From assembly GCA_012729335.1 (NCBI GenBank), contig JAAYDJ010000007.1, forward strand, positions 338,998 through 402,997: DNA of 64,000 nucleotides, in the 5' to 3' direction. Position 1 is the first letter of the stretch, and each line of letters opens with the position of its first letter. The position numbers were made by a program, and so were the translations under genes. Below are positions 1-8,657 of the stretch, one piece after another. This DNA is from Bacteroidales bacterium. GTDB lineage: Bacteria; Bacteroidota; Bacteroidia; Bacteroidales; Prolixibacteraceae. The notes under the pieces are model-generated. The model was not told where the DNA came from. It saw only the letters and a list, made by a program, of their open reading frames with translations, and did not search any database.

Positions 1-125
1 CAGTACCCTCTTCTCCGGAGGTACGCTTCGGTCATCACACGGTATCCTTCCGGGGAGAGGTAGAAGTCGACGCCTTCCTTCAACTGGTCGCCGCCATAGT
101 CGATATCATCGGGGAAATGGGCCAT
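1..125 (-). CDS. DUF5522 family protein, C-terminus beyond window
   Basis: Partial gene read on the minus strand from an ATG at 125 to the window edge (41 complete codons). The visible protein begins MAHFPDDIDYGGDQLKEG and continues with a VDFYLSPEGYRVMTEAYL-type segment ending in RRRGY. This matches the small DUF5522 family, which normally ends a few residues later in a cysteine-rich, probably metal-binding CCxxxCxxCPY-like tail; that tail lies outside the window. It follows ribBA on the same strand with a 47-bp gap, so the two may be co-transcribed. The function of the family is not known to me. The assignment rests on the LKEGVDFYLSPEGY core only. Confidence 0.72.
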   Translation of the reverse strand, partial: MAHFPDDIDYGGDQLKEGVDFYLSPEGYRVMTEAYLRRRGY

Positions 126-172
126 GTGAGTAAGTTTATTATGTCAATGGTGGGGTGCCGGCCGGGCATGGG

Positions 173-1408
173 TCAGGATTCCCCTTCATCGTAGCTGAAG
201 CGTTGCAGGGTATGGCCGAGGCGGTCGCGCTTGGTTTTCAGGTAGCGCTGGTTATGCGGGTTGGGTTTCACCTCGAGTGGTAACACCCTGACCACCCGGA
301 GGCCGTATGCTTCGAGGCCCACCCGCTTCACGGGATTGTTGGTCATCAGGATCATGTCAGTGACGCCCAGGCTGCGGAGAATCTGTGCGCCCACGCCATA
401 ATCTCGTTCGTCGGCCTTAAATCCCAGGTGGATGTTGGCTTCCACGGTGTCAAGGCCCTGGTCCTGGAGTTTATAGGCCGCAATTTTATTGAGGAGTCCG
501 ATGCCGCGCCCCTCCTGCTGCATGTAAACGATCACCCCCTTACCCTCTTTCTCGATGATCTCCATGGCCAGATGGAGTTGCTCGCCACATTCGCAGCGCT
601 GCGAACCGAAGATGTCTCCTGTCATACAGGAGGAGTGCACCCTGACAGGAATAGGTTCGCCGCTTTTCCACTCCCCTTTGATGAGGGCCACATGTTCGAG
701 GCCATTGCTTTTCTGGAGAAAAGGAATGATCCTGAAATTTCCGTAGTGGGTGGGAAGGGACACTTCCTCACCCCGTTTGATCAGGCTTTCCCTTTGCAGC
801 CGGTAGGAGATCAGGTCTTTGATGGTGATGATTTTTATGCCGAAGCGGGCGGCGATTTCCACCAGCTGGGGCAGGCGGGCCATGGAGCCGTCGTCGTTCA
901 TGACTTCTACCAGAACCCCGGAAGGGTAGAGACCCGCTAGGCGGGCCAGGTCCACAGCTGCTTCGGTATGGCCGGCACGCCGGAGGACTCCCCGGTTTTT
1001 GGCCTTCAGCGGAAAGATATGCCCCGGGCGGCCCAGTTCCTCGGGACGGGTGTCAGGATTGACCAGCGCTTTGATGGTAATCGCCCGGTCAGAGGCTGAA
1101 ATGCCCGTAGTCACCCCCGGCAAAAGCGCATCAACCGATACGGTGAACTGGGTCTCATGAAACGAGGTATTCTGACCGACCATCAGGTTAAGATCCAGCT
1201 CTTCACACCGCTTCTCGGTCAGGGCCACACAGATAAGCCCACGGCCATGAATGGCCATGAAATTGATCTTCTCGGGAGTGATCAATTCCGAGGCGGCAAT
1301 GAAATCCCCTTCGTTCTCCCTGTCCTCATCGTCCACCACCAGAACCAGCTCGCCGTTTCGAATGGCTTCAATGGCTTCAGGAATGGTGTTCAGATTAAAT
1401 TCCGGCAT
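173..1408 (-). CDS. ribBA: Bifunctional riboflavin enzyme: DHBP synthase / GTP cyclohydrolase II
   Basis: Cytoplasmic enzyme giving both entry products of riboflavin synthesis: 3,4-dihydroxy-2-butanone 4-phosphate from ribulose 5-phosphate (N-terminal half) and the pyrimidine intermediate from GTP (C-terminal half). Length 411 aa, usual for RibBA. The N-terminal domain (about 1-200) has the acidic [11 protein letters not shown] loop, [10 protein letters not shown] and RPGHIFPL, followed by [11 protein letters not shown]. The C-terminal domain (about 205-400) has [20 protein letters not shown], carrying the zinc cysteines, then [12 protein letters not shown] and the [11 protein letters not shown] segment. 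The start is the ATG at 1408, about 18 nt below a predicted transcription start. I see no FMN riboswitch in the short leader. Downstream on the same strand is the DUF5522 gene. Confidence 0.96.
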   Translation of the reverse strand: MPEFNLNTIPEAIEAIRNGELVLVVDDEDRENEGDFIAASELITPEKINFMAIHGRGLICVALTEKRCEELDLNLMVGQNTSFHETQFTVSVDALLPGVTTGISASDRAITIKALVNPDTRPEELGRPGHIFPLKAKNRGVLRRAGHTEAAVDLARLAGLYPSGVLVEVMNDDGSMARLPQLVEIAARFGIKIITIKDLISYRLQRESLIKRGEEVSLPTHYGNFRIIPFLQKSNGLEHVALIKGEWKSGEPIPVRVHSSCMTGDIFGSQRCECGEQLHLAMEIIEKEGKGVIVYMQQEGRGIGLLNKIAAYKLQDQGLDTVEANIHLGFKADERDYGVGAQILRSLGVTDMILMTNNPVKRVGLEAYGLRVVRVLPLEVKPNPHNQRYLKTKRDRLGHTLQRFSYDEGES

Positions 1409-1432
1409 GATGGTTTTCTGTTATTTGGGGGT

Positions 1433-1463
1433 CAAAGATAAGCGAAAAATAGAGAGGCACAAT
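1433..1463 (-). promoter_or_regulatory. Bacteroidota-type promoter for ribBA
   Basis: On the minus strand there is ATTG (plus-strand 1460-1463), a 19-nt spacer, and a perfect TAnnTTTG -7 box, TATCTTTG (plus-strand 1433-1440). This fits the TTTG - about 20 nt - TAnnTTTG consensus except for one base of the -33 element. It lies 25 nt upstream of the ribBA start codon. Confidence 0.55.
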
Positions 1464-1551
1464 CTTTTTGGGGGTAGGGCTGGAGAGTGACTCCCTTCCG
1501 GGAGGCAGGAAATTATAGAATTTCCGGAGGTGGACTCCGGCCTGGCGGGGG

Positions 1552-2751
1552 TCAATTCTCGGAAGCGCGGCGTGATTTTTCCCAGGTGACTTTCTGGTTG
1601 CCTTTGAAATAACGGCAGATGCCCCATACTGAGGCATAGTTGATGGCCACGAAATAGTAGGGGGCAAAGAAGAGCTTCAGTTTCACTTTCCGGTGTTCGG
1701 CATATCCTCCGGCCAGGGCGAGCAGGTAACAGAAGATCTGAAACCAGAGAAGCAGTGTGGGGAATTCCGGGAGGAACCAGGCATTCCGGGAAGCCACCAG
1801 GGCGATGTTAACCGGCAGGAAAAGAAAGAGAAAGAGGGGAGCCACCGACCAGCGGAGCACCTTATGGGAGAAGTACTGCCAGCTGAGGATTCCGTAACGG
1901 AAGGGATTGAGGAGGTATCCCAGGCGGAACATGGTCTGAACTCCTCCTGCGGCAATTCTGACCTTGCGTTTAAGTTCCTCCTTTACGTTCAGGGAGGCGG
2001 TTTCTTCGGCAAAGGCATCGGGGGTGTAGGCGATCCGGTAACCCTGAGCGGCGATGCGCAGGGTGATGATAAAGTCATCAAGAAGGGTATCCTTTTCAAC
2101 GGGTTCAAAAAGTGCAGTGCGAATGGCAAAGAGTTCGCCCACGCCGCCCACGGCCGAATTGAGTTCAGCGTCGAGCTTTTTGATAAGGGATTCGAATTTC
2201 CAGTAAAGCCCTTCACCGGCAGCTGAGGCGGTGTCGGCTTCCTTCTCAACGATTCTTTTTTCGCCCGCGACGGCCCCCGTCTGCGGATCCCTGAAACAGG
2301 CAGTCATCTCCCTGATGGTGTTCCGGCTCAACCGGGTGTTGGCATCGGAAAAAATGACCAGAGGCGCCTTCACGAAGGTCATCCCCCGGTTCATGGCATC
2401 GATTTTCCCTTTCCTTTCAGGCTGGTGGTAGACCTCAATCCCGGGGTAATTGCGCAGCAGGTCAGGTGTTCCGTCGTCTGACCCGTCGGTGACCCAGATA
2501 TATTGTATTTTCTCCTTCGGATAGTCAAGGGCAAAAGAATTGGCCACCTTGCGTTCCACGTAGTGTTTTTCGTTGTAGGCGGTGACAAAGAGGCAGACTT
2601 CAGGTTCAGCACTTTCAGACTCCGCGGGCGGGAGGCTTCTCTTCTTTCCGAATTTTCTTTTAAGGGTCACCAGGAGGTAGAGCACCAGACCGTATCCTGC
2701 ATAGCTGTAAAAGAGGAGGATGAGCATGAACCAGAAGAGAAAAGCCAGCAT
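1552..2751 (-). CDS. Membrane glycosyltransferase family 2
   Basis: 399-aa inverting GT-A fold transferase anchored in the inner membrane. A hydrophobic helix occupies about residues 1-30. The GT2 core follows with FVTAYNEKHYVERKV, the WVTDGSDDGTPD acidic nucleotide-binding loop, the FSDANTRLSR metal-binding DxD-like region and the DDFIITLRIAAQGY acceptor-side motif. Two to three membrane helices occupy about 275-370. The usual QxxRW motif is weak (RKVRIAAGGVQ). This resembles enzymes making exopolysaccharide or lipid-linked glycans; donor and acceptor cannot be told. Its ATG overlaps the stop of the upstream GT4 gene by one base (TGATG), so the two are translationally coupled. Confidence 0.85.
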   Translation of the reverse strand: MLAFLFWFMLILLFYSYAGYGLVLYLLVTLKRKFGKKRSLPPAESESAEPEVCLFVTAYNEKHYVERKVANSFALDYPKEKIQYIWVTDGSDDGTPDLLRNYPGIEVYHQPERKGKIDAMNRGMTFVKAPLVIFSDANTRLSRNTIREMTACFRDPQTGAVAGEKRIVEKEADTASAAGEGLYWKFESLIKKLDAELNSAVGGVGELFAIRTALFEPVEKDTLLDDFIITLRIAAQGYRIAYTPDAFAEETASLNVKEELKRKVRIAAGGVQTMFRLGYLLNPFRYGILSWQYFSHKVLRWSVAPLFLFLFLPVNIALVASRNAWFLPEFPTLLLWFQIFCYLLALAGGYAEHRKVKLKLFFAPYYFVAINYASVWGICRYFKGNQKVTWEKSRRASEN

Positions 2752-3953
2752 CAGTTCAGGTTTTGGAGGTAAAAGTCAGCGAGTCGGCGGGCGATGGTGA
2801 GGTTATCCAGGTGTTCCCCGGCAAGCAGTGCGGCATTTCGGCCCAGGGTGAGGCAAAGTTCATGATTCCCGATGACCCTCTCAATAGCCTGGGCAAAAGC
2901 AGGGGCATCGTCGGCCAGGAGGAGGTGGGTCCCATCGGTGACCGGAAGTCCTTCGGCCCCGAGGGTAGTGGAGATAATGGCTTTTCCCAGGGCCATCCCT
3001 TCGGCGATCTTAACCCGCATTCCGCTGCCCGAGAGAAGGGGAACCAACATGATGGCTTTGGAGTGCATGAAACTGGGAGCGCTCTCCACTTCTCCGAGGT
3101 AAACCACACCAGGCTGTTTGAGTTTTTCCACGAGCCAGGCGGGTGCGTTTCTCCCGGCGACATAGAGTCTGAGGCCGGGATGCTTTGCGGAGAGTTCCTC
3201 CCACACCCCTTTCAGGAACCAGAGCAGTCCCTCCTGGTTGGGGGCCCATTCCAAAGACCCCAGGTGAAAGAGGGAGGGATATTCGGTTTCGCCGGTCAGA
3301 AGTGCCGGATCGGGAGGCTCAATCCCGGAAAGGGTCACCAGCGAGGGGCGTCTGTTGCCCATTTGACTGAGGATCTGGTTGTCACGGCCGGTGATCGGCA
3401 CCAGCAGGTCGTAACGGTTGATCCAACCCTGCTCAAAAAGGGCGATGCGGCGTGACAGAATCTGCAGGTATACTTTTTTAAGCCCGGAGGTCAGGGCGGC
3501 TGTACGCTGCCAGATCTCCGCCTCAATGTTATGGGCGCGGTAGGCGATCAACGCTTTTGAATGGGCTCTGATCAGCGGGATATAGGGACAGAGGTACAAT
3601 CCTTCAAGCTGGACAATATCAAAATCCTTTTCCTTCAGAAGGGAGGTCAGGGCATTTCTGTAGCTGCCGGAGATGAATCTGACGGCATTGTAGGGCAGGC
3701 GCGAAAAAAGGAGGTTGCCGAGGGCGCTGAGGGGGGAGACCGGGGCCGGCACCTCCGCAAACCTGAAATCGGCCAGTTTCCTGACCTCAGGGGGAATCTC
3801 TTCCTTTCGGGTGTGGTGTTTGAGGGTGTTCATCGACAGGATGGTCACCTCATGCCCCAGGCGGTAAAATCCCCTGGTGAGGTTCAGCATGGCAATGGCC
3901 CCACCGTCTTTGTCGGGCCATGGCGGCTTATTGGTCAGCTGAAGGATCCTCAT
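2751..3953 (-). CDS. Glycosyltransferase family 4-like (GT-B fold)
   Basis: 400-aa retaining GT-B transferase. The N-terminal half starts MRILQLTNKPPWPDKDGGA, with the glycine-rich acceptor loop typical of GT4 enzymes, and has RAHNIEAEIW. The C-terminal half has LFHLGSLEWAPNQEG, LRLYVAGRNAPAW and the PLLSGSGMRVKIAEGMALGK region, whose E-(7 residues)-E-like site binds the nucleotide sugar. No membrane span is obvious. It probably adds a sugar to a lipopolysaccharide or capsule precursor. It overlaps the upstream LptF/G gene by 26 bp and the downstream GT2 gene by one base, so the three form one envelope transcription unit. The sugar is unknown. Confidence 0.85.
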   Translation of the reverse strand: MRILQLTNKPPWPDKDGGAIAMLNLTRGFYRLGHEVTILSMNTLKHHTRKEEIPPEVRKLADFRFAEVPAPVSPLSALGNLLFSRLPYNAVRFISGSYRNALTSLLKEKDFDIVQLEGLYLCPYIPLIRAHSKALIAYRAHNIEAEIWQRTAALTSGLKKVYLQILSRRIALFEQGWINRYDLLVPITGRDNQILSQMGNRRPSLVTLSGIEPPDPALLTGETEYPSLFHLGSLEWAPNQEGLLWFLKGVWEELSAKHPGLRLYVAGRNAPAWLVEKLKQPGVVYLGEVESAPSFMHSKAIMLVPLLSGSGMRVKIAEGMALGKAIISTTLGAEGLPVTDGTHLLLADDAPAFAQAIERVIGNHELCLTLGRNAALLAGEHLDNLTIARRLADFYLQNLN

Positions 3954-5418
3954 CTTTCATCAGTTTTCTGATCAGCTTCTCCGGAATGATTTTCTTGAAG
4001 AAGTTGGTATAGGTCTCGGCCGACATGATGGCGGAGTCCCTGACGGCCTTGTACGTGAGCCAGATGCCTACCGGAAGGAATATCGCCGAGGAGAACCACA
4101 TGCCCACGGCCATGTTCCAGACATCCTCGCGTGCCGATTTTTCGCCCGTCATACTTACAATATAATACAGTATGAAAAGCAGAACGGAGACCACCACGGG
4201 CATGCCCAGCCCTCCCTTGCGGATGATGGCCCCCAGGGGAGCCCCGATAAAGAAGAAAATCAGCACGGCAAAGGAGAGGGCGAATTTGCGGTGAAACTCC
4301 ATGCTGTGTTGGTTAATCCGTTTCTTACGACCGTAGAGGTTGTTTTCGATATTGTTGATTTCCTGGAAGTTGTTGCGTGCAGTGTAGATGGCATTCTGGT
4401 ACACCTCCATGCCGTTCCATCTTTCCTGACCTGGGAGCAGCAGGGAAGGATCGATGATTTTCACCGAATCGGGGGTGAAGGTTTTTATCAGGGAGTCGTT
4501 TTCCATCATCCGGGCGTATAGCCTCTGGTTCAGTTGGGCCATGTACCGCGTGTTCAGGATGAAATTGCGGACCCGCAGTTTGTAATCGGCGGCCAGGGAG
4601 TCTTTGGCATAATTGAGCTGGTTGATGTTCAGCATCCGGTAGCTGTTCCTGAAGATACTCTCGTCGCGCCTCTGGAAGTCAAAATTCATGACCCTGATAT
4701 TGAGGACCTGCTTGTAAAACCGGTCGCGGCGGAAAGGATAATTGGTTCTGCCTCCTTCCATGGTCTCCTCCGAGAAATTCTCCCCATTGAAAAGGGTGAG
4801 CACCATGTAGTTTTTGTCCTCGGTGATGTTCAGGAATCCCGAGTCGGCCACAGTCACGCTTTCGTTGGTTTTGTTGTTGGTGTGGTCATAGATGAGGATG
4901 TCGTGGAGGGTGTTGGTCCGGTTATCAACTTTCCCCACCCTCACGGAATAGCCGTCGATTTCATTGGTGAAGACTCCTTCCTGGAGGACCATTTCAGGCC
5001 TTTGCTGTTTGACGCTCCAGAGCAGGGTAGTGAAGCGGAGGTTGGTATGGGGCAGGATGTTGTTGGCGAAGAAGAAGGCGGTACAGGTGATGAAAATGGC
5101 CAGGAAAATCAGGGGTTTCATCACTCTGAAGAGGGATATTCCGGAGGATTTCATGGCCACCAGTTCATAGTTTTCACCCAGTTCGCCGAAGGTCATGATG
5201 GATGCCAGCAGCATGGCCAGGGGAAAGGCAAAGGGCAGCAATCCGAAGGAGGCGTAAAAGAGGAGTTCCGCAAGAATTCCCCAGTCCAGACCTTTCCCAA
5301 CCAGATCATCGACATACTTCCACAGAAACTGCATTAAAAGTATGAAGACACATATAAAGAAGGTCATGAAAAATGGCCCTATAAAAGTCTTGAAGACATA
5401 CCAATGTAAACGCTTCAT
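3928..5418 (-). CDS. LptF/LptG-family permease (LPS export)
   Basis: 496-aa inner-membrane protein of the YjgP/YjgQ family, the transmembrane half of the LptB2FG ABC transporter that extracts lipopolysaccharide from the inner membrane. The N-terminus (KRLHWYVFKTFIGPFF) leads into three membrane helices within about 1-125. A long periplasmic jellyroll segment follows (about 130-390, with LQEGVFTNEIDGYSV). Three C-terminal helices lie in about 395-470 (KFALSFAVLIFFFIGAPLGA). It is longer than E. coli LptF/G, as is common in Bacteroidota. Neighbouring glycosyltransferases on the same strand agree with an envelope role. LptF and LptG cannot be separated by eye, so no symbol is given. Confidence 0.9.
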   Translation of the reverse strand: MKRLHWYVFKTFIGPFFMTFFICVFILLMQFLWKYVDDLVGKGLDWGILAELLFYASFGLLPFAFPLAMLLASIMTFGELGENYELVAMKSSGISLFRVMKPLIFLAIFITCTAFFFANNILPHTNLRFTTLLWSVKQQRPEMVLQEGVFTNEIDGYSVRVGKVDNRTNTLHDILIYDHTNNKTNESVTVADSGFLNITEDKNYMVLTLFNGENFSEETMEGGRTNYPFRRDRFYKQVLNIRVMNFDFQRRDESIFRNSYRMLNINQLNYAKDSLAADYKLRVRNFILNTRYMAQLNQRLYARMMENDSLIKTFTPDSVKIIDPSLLLPGQERWNGMEVYQNAIYTARNNFQEINNIENNLYGRKKRINQHSMEFHRKFALSFAVLIFFFIGAPLGAIIRKGGLGMPVVVSVLLFILYYIVSMTGEKSAREDVWNMAVGMWFSSAIFLPVGIWLTYKAVRDSAIMSAETYTNFFKKIIPEKLIRKLMKDEDPSADQ

Positions 5419-5449
5419 GTCAGCCGGAATGAGATCCTTTTTGGAAATG

Positions 5450-5457
5450 CAAAGCTA
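5450..5457 (-). promoter_or_regulatory. Candidate -7 element upstream of the LptF/G gene
   Basis: Minus-strand TAGCTTTG matches TAnnTTTG exactly and sits 32 nt before the ATG at 5418. No convincing TTTG is seen 19-21 nt further upstream, so this is a half-supported promoter. Confidence 0.35.
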
Positions 5458-5531
5458 GCTTTTTTCGGGGAATTACGGAGGGTTCAGGCGTTGAAACGCA
5501 AAGTGGGTATATCATCGGCCGGACTTACTTT

Positions 5532-5909
5532 TCAGGATCCCAGTACGTGCCGGAGGAGGGAAATATGGTTGTTCCAGAGGGTAATGATCTCCTCTTTTTC
5601 AACGTCCTCACCGAAATCAGTGACCAGCAGGGCCACATCGCCAGTCAGCTCGTCCTGTAAAATCCGGAATTCGAAATAGGTGTGCTCGTCTTCCTTCCAG
5701 GTGAAACGTACCAGCTTGTTTTCCTTGTAGAGGGAAAGTTCGGCAGCTTCTTCGGAACCTTTCCAGATGAAGGTAAAAACCTTCCCCTCCATCCTTACAT
5801 CATCTGCAAACCATTCTGCTAACCCCGAGGGAGTACTCAGCCGGTTGAAGAGAACTTTGGGGGAACAATTTATAATATATTCAAGTTGTATCTTTTTCTT
5901 CCTGCTCAT
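5532..5909 (-). CDS. START-like domain (SRPBCC/AHSA1-type) protein
   Basis: 125-aa cytoplasmic protein starting MSRKKKIQLEYIINCSPKVL. The layout is the helix-grip fold of SRPBCC proteins: a first strand, the short helices around VLFNRLSTPSGLAEWFADDV, a run of beta strands (FTFIWKGSEE, LVRFTWKEDEHTYFEF, VALLVTDFG) and a long C-terminal helix (WNNHISLLRHVL). This corresponds to the small START-like family common in Bacteroidota. The fold binds hydrophobic ligands in relatives; ligand and role here are unknown. It lies as a single gene between the LptF/G gene and tRNA-Met. Confidence 0.8.
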   Translation of the reverse strand: MSRKKKIQLEYIINCSPKVLFNRLSTPSGLAEWFADDVRMEGKVFTFIWKGSEEAAELSLYKENKLVRFTWKEDEHTYFEFRILQDELTGDVALLVTDFGEDVEKEEIITLWNNHISLLRHVLGS

Positions 5910-6021
5910 ATGGAACGGGGTTGAATCAAGGTTCTCTTGATGTTATGTTGAATTGGCGTTAGTGATTTTGGTTTCCAATATACTATTTTTTCAACAAATT
6001 CCCGCTTTTTGAAAATAATTG

Positions 6022-6029
6022 TATATTTG
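6022..6029 (+). promoter_or_regulatory. -7 element of tRNA-Met
   Basis: TATATTTG followed by CACCCC, a perfect TAnnTTTG box 111 nt upstream of the mature tRNA 5' end. The same TATATTTGCACC string precedes tRNA-Arg at 63774. No clear TTTG lies 19-21 nt upstream. Confidence 0.5.
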
Positions 6030-6140
6030 CACCCCGAAAACAGGACGGAACACGGAAGCCGACGGGAAGCGAATCTGGCAGAGTCATAATGCCGGCAGGG
6101 GGACCCGGAGGCAATGTTTTCAGGAAGTTCTTATACACGA

Positions 6141-6214
6141 TGGCGAGGTAGCTCAGCTGGTTAGAGCGCATGATTCATAATCATGAGGTCGCCGGATCAT
6201 GCCCGGCTCTCGCT
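6141..6214 (+). tRNA. tRNA-Met (CAT anticodon), unusual T-loop
   Basis: 74-nt cloverleaf: acceptor GGCGAGG pairs with TCTCGCT (two G-U pairs), D-stem GCTC/GAGC, anticodon stem CATGA/TCATG around loop TTCATAA, T-stem GCCGG/CCGGC, discriminator A, CCA not encoded. The anticodon CAT with this acceptor resembles the elongator tRNA-Met of Bacteroidota; an Ile2 (lysidine) tRNA is less likely but cannot be excluded without comparison. The T-loop reads ATCATGC instead of the near-invariant TTCRANY, so T54 and A58 are both missing. This is either a functional variant, a decaying copy or a sequencing error. Confidence 0.85.
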
Positions 6215-6239
6215 ACACGGCAAAAGCCAGTGTTTACAG

Positions 6240-6266
6240 GGGGTTCAGCGATGAGCCCCTTTTTTT
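6240..6266 (+). terminator. Rho-independent terminator after tRNA-Met
   Basis: Eight-base-pair stem 6240-6247/6252-6259 (GGGGTTCA and TGAGCCCC, one G-U) with a GCGA tetraloop, followed by seven T. It lies 26 nt after the tRNA. Confidence 0.85.
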
Positions 6267-6697
6267 GTTGCTTGCATTTAGGGCGTAAATTGGCTACATT
6301 TGAAGATAGGAGTTTGTAAATAGCTTATAAATAGCTTATAAATAGCTTATAAATAGTTTTTAAATCATAGCCCTCCGTTCTGCCGTTATCCCGGAAGGAA
6401 ATATCTTAATCCGTCAGGATGGAACAGCTTAAACGCTAAATTGTAAGGTTATTCGGGAACACCCCGATTTTTAAGTGATTTCTTGTCTTCACTAATTTTA
6501 CAGCTTAACACATTGGGCGGTCAGCCCACTGGGTTTCACTAACCATGTCGAATTTTAACTTGTCCAGAAGGTTCATTATATGCAAAGTAGGCGATTGCGG
6601 GGTTCAAACCGATCCAACCGACATTATGTTGAAGCGGATTACAACCCTTGAATTTGCTACCATCACGCCTAATTATCATATAAAATATTAATAGATA
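6267..6697. other. Gene-poor AT-rich spacer after tRNA-Met
   Basis: About 430 bp without a convincing reading frame. It holds the 11-bp tandem repeat at 6318-6356 and short patches resembling inverted repeats (for example GGGCGGTCAGCCC near 6518-6530). Composition changes here from the GC-rich neighbourhood to the AT-rich island that extends to about 11.6 kb. I see no integrase and no duplication of the tRNA 3' end. Confidence 0.6.
6318..6356. repeat. Tandem repeat, 11 bp x 3.5
   Basis: Three perfect head-to-tail copies of AAATAGCTTAT (6318-6328, 6329-6339, 6340-6350) and a partial fourth (AAATAG). Confidence 0.9.
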
Positions 6698-7768
6698 TTA
6701 GTTTGTTTTAACAAATTCAACTCTGCGGTTTTGAGCTTTACCCTCCGGGGTATCGTTCGAGGTAGCAGGTGCAGTTTCCCCGTAACCTTTGTACGATAAT
6801 CGTGATTGATCTATCCCAAGTTCAATTAGTTTTTTCATTACAGTATTTGCCCTTGCTACGGACAAGCTAAGGTTTACATCTTCATTGCCATCGCTGTCTG
6901 TATGGCCTTCAACACTAAACCTGAGTTCTGGGTGTTCTTGCATCATTTTCAGCACATGGTTAATGGTTCCCATACTTTCGGGTTTAATGGTTGATTTGTT
7001 GACATCGAATTTAATACCGGTCGTAACAAACTTACCATCTGTAAGTAATCTGTCGTAAAGTGGTACGGCTCCTTTTGCTATTTTAATGTTTTTTATATAG
7101 CCTTTCTTTTGATTTCGTGCATCAAAAAGAAAGGTTAAGCCCATAGGATTAAAACCTACGTTGGGTACATTTATAATACGGGCATCATCAAGGTAAACTT
7201 TTAAAGCACGTTTGTTAAAAGATACTGCAATGTGTCGCCAACCCGGTATTTTAACAATAAACGGTTTTGAAGAAGAATATTCACTATTGGGGAATGAACC
7301 GTTTGTACTGCCAAAAACTACCGTTTGTTGTGTGATATCCACGGATGTATATGTTTTAGCATCTATCTTGCTTTTTTGATTTTTTGCATCATAAAACAAT
7401 AAACGGTATATGTTTTGACTAGGTAACCCCTGCTCGAAATAAGCATCAAATTCAATAGTAAATGCTTCCGGAAGATAATCATTGCCAGGGTTATTCATTA
7501 ATGGAACAATACCCTGTTTATTCACCATTGCGGCCATTTTCACAAACAAGATGATGTTCTCGTTTCCGAAATTTGCATTTTCGACCAATCCGCCTGTTAA
7601 ATCCCATTTACTGGGAAACTCTCCGTTTTGTTCACCCTCTTGGTTGTCTTCGAAAATTATTTCTGTACCGGGAACAAAATCATAATTCTGCCATTTTAAA
7701 GAAGCATTCTCCTGTGCGAAAGCAGTAAAGACTATACATTGCAACAAAAAAACAAAAAATTTCTTCAT
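6698..7768 (-). CDS. OmpA-family outer-membrane protein with LamG-like domain
   Basis: The open frame begins at 7804, but the ATG at 7768 gives a clean signal peptide (MKKFFVFLLQCIVFTAFAQ), so I start there (356 aa). The central part (about 20-230) is beta-rich and reads like a concanavalin/LamG-type domain (FTIEFDAYFEQGLPSQNIYR, GWRHIAVSFNKRALKVYLDD). The C-terminal 110 residues are an OmpA peptidoglycan-binding domain: VTTGIKFDVNKSTIKPESM, FSVEGHTDSDGNEDVNLSLS, ARANTVMKKL, GYGETAPATSNDTPEGKAQN and RRVEF. It probably tethers the outer membrane to peptidoglycan. GC content is much lower than in genes left of the tRNA. Confidence 0.88.
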   Translation of the reverse strand: MKKFFVFLLQCIVFTAFAQENASLKWQNYDFVPGTEIIFEDNQEGEQNGEFPSKWDLTGGLVENANFGNENIILFVKMAAMVNKQGIVPLMNNPGNDYLPEAFTIEFDAYFEQGLPSQNIYRLLFYDAKNQKSKIDAKTYTSVDITQQTVVFGSTNGSFPNSEYSSSKPFIVKIPGWRHIAVSFNKRALKVYLDDARIINVPNVGFNPMGLTFLFDARNQKKGYIKNIKIAKGAVPLYDRLLTDGKFVTTGIKFDVNKSTIKPESMGTINHVLKMMQEHPELRFSVEGHTDSDGNEDVNLSLSVARANTVMKKLIELGIDQSRLSYKGYGETAPATSNDTPEGKAQNRRVEFVKTN

Positions 7769-7862
7769 AAATTCCAGATCCTGTATTTCTATTGGTTTAT
7801 TCAAACCCCAAAAATATAATTGGATTAGAAATTATGCGTTGTAAAAAAACGCCATACTTAAA

Positions 7863-8657
7863 CTATATGAACATTTTGGCAAACTGTTCATTATTTTCAA
7901 AGTATCTCTTAGGGGTAGTACCTGTCATTAGCTTAAAGTCTTTAATAAAATGGCTGTAGTCATAATATCCTGCTTCTGAAATTAATTCGATAATCTTCCG
8001 TTCTGAATTTTGATTAAAATTTTTAAAAAAATGCAAGTTCCTAATAATGCGTAAGTAGCCCTTCAGGCTTAATCCAATTCTGACGTTAAAATAGCGCTGA
8101 AGGGTTCGTTCTGAATAAGGAAATATTGTTCTTATTTCATCTATGGTGATGTTTGCTTTTTTCTCAATTATTGTATCGATTAAAATATCAAATTTATCAT
8201 ACGAAATGAAATCATGGTCTGTAAGATTAATAAAGAATTCATCCAATAAGACGGCTTTGTCAGTTTCCGGCATGTTGGTTTTTAATTTTTGTAATAGACT
8301 ATAAATTCCATCATTGAAATAATGAGCAGCTGATAACCCTTTATCGGTAAAAAGTTTTGCACTTACATTCAACAGTTTAAAAAGTGCTGTTGGTTTCAAA
8401 TTAACTCCAATCATTGATGAATTCTCAGTATTATTTATTTTTGCAAATTTTGAAAGTTGCCCAACAATCATAACTTCATCAATGGGAAAATCGTAATTTG
8501 AGAAAAATGCGTTTATGTTATTTCTTAAATGAAATTGTATGACCGGATGTCCTAAAGGAGGTATCATATCGTGTGTTGTCGCATGATTTTGAATGAAATA
8601 GTAACTATATATATAATTCCGCAGGTTTATATTTGGTTTTAATTCTAATAATTGCAT
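7863..8657 (-). CDS. AraC-family transcriptional regulator
   Basis: 264-aa regulator. The N-terminal about 150 residues (MQLLELKPNINLRNYIYSYY, HPVIQFHLRNN, MIGVNLKPTALFKLL) resemble the sensor domain that often precedes the DNA-binding part in Bacteroidota AraC proteins. The C-terminal about 100 residues hold the two helix-turn-helix units: ITIDEIRTIFPYSERTLQRY, then ISEAGYYDYSHFIKDFKLM and TTPKRYF. It lies 94 bp upstream of the OmpA-like gene on the same strand and could regulate it; that link is inference. AT-rich. Confidence 0.9.
   Translation of the reverse strand: MQLLELKPNINLRNYIYSYYFIQNHATTHDMIPPLGHPVIQFHLRNNINAFFSNYDFPIDEVMIVGQLSKFAKINNTENSSMIGVNLKPTALFKLLNVSAKLFTDKGLSAAHYFNDGIYSLLQKLKTNMPETDKAVLLDEFFINLTDHDFISYDKFDILIDTIIEKKANITIDEIRTIFPYSERTLQRYFNVRIGLSLKGYLRIIRNLHFFKNFNQNSERKIIELISEAGYYDYSHFIKDFKLMTGTTPKRYFENNEQFAKMFI

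Noticed and set aside
1409..1551. FMN riboswitch before ribBA
   Set aside because: The leader between the predicted start and the ATG is under 20 nt and lacks the conserved RFN elements.
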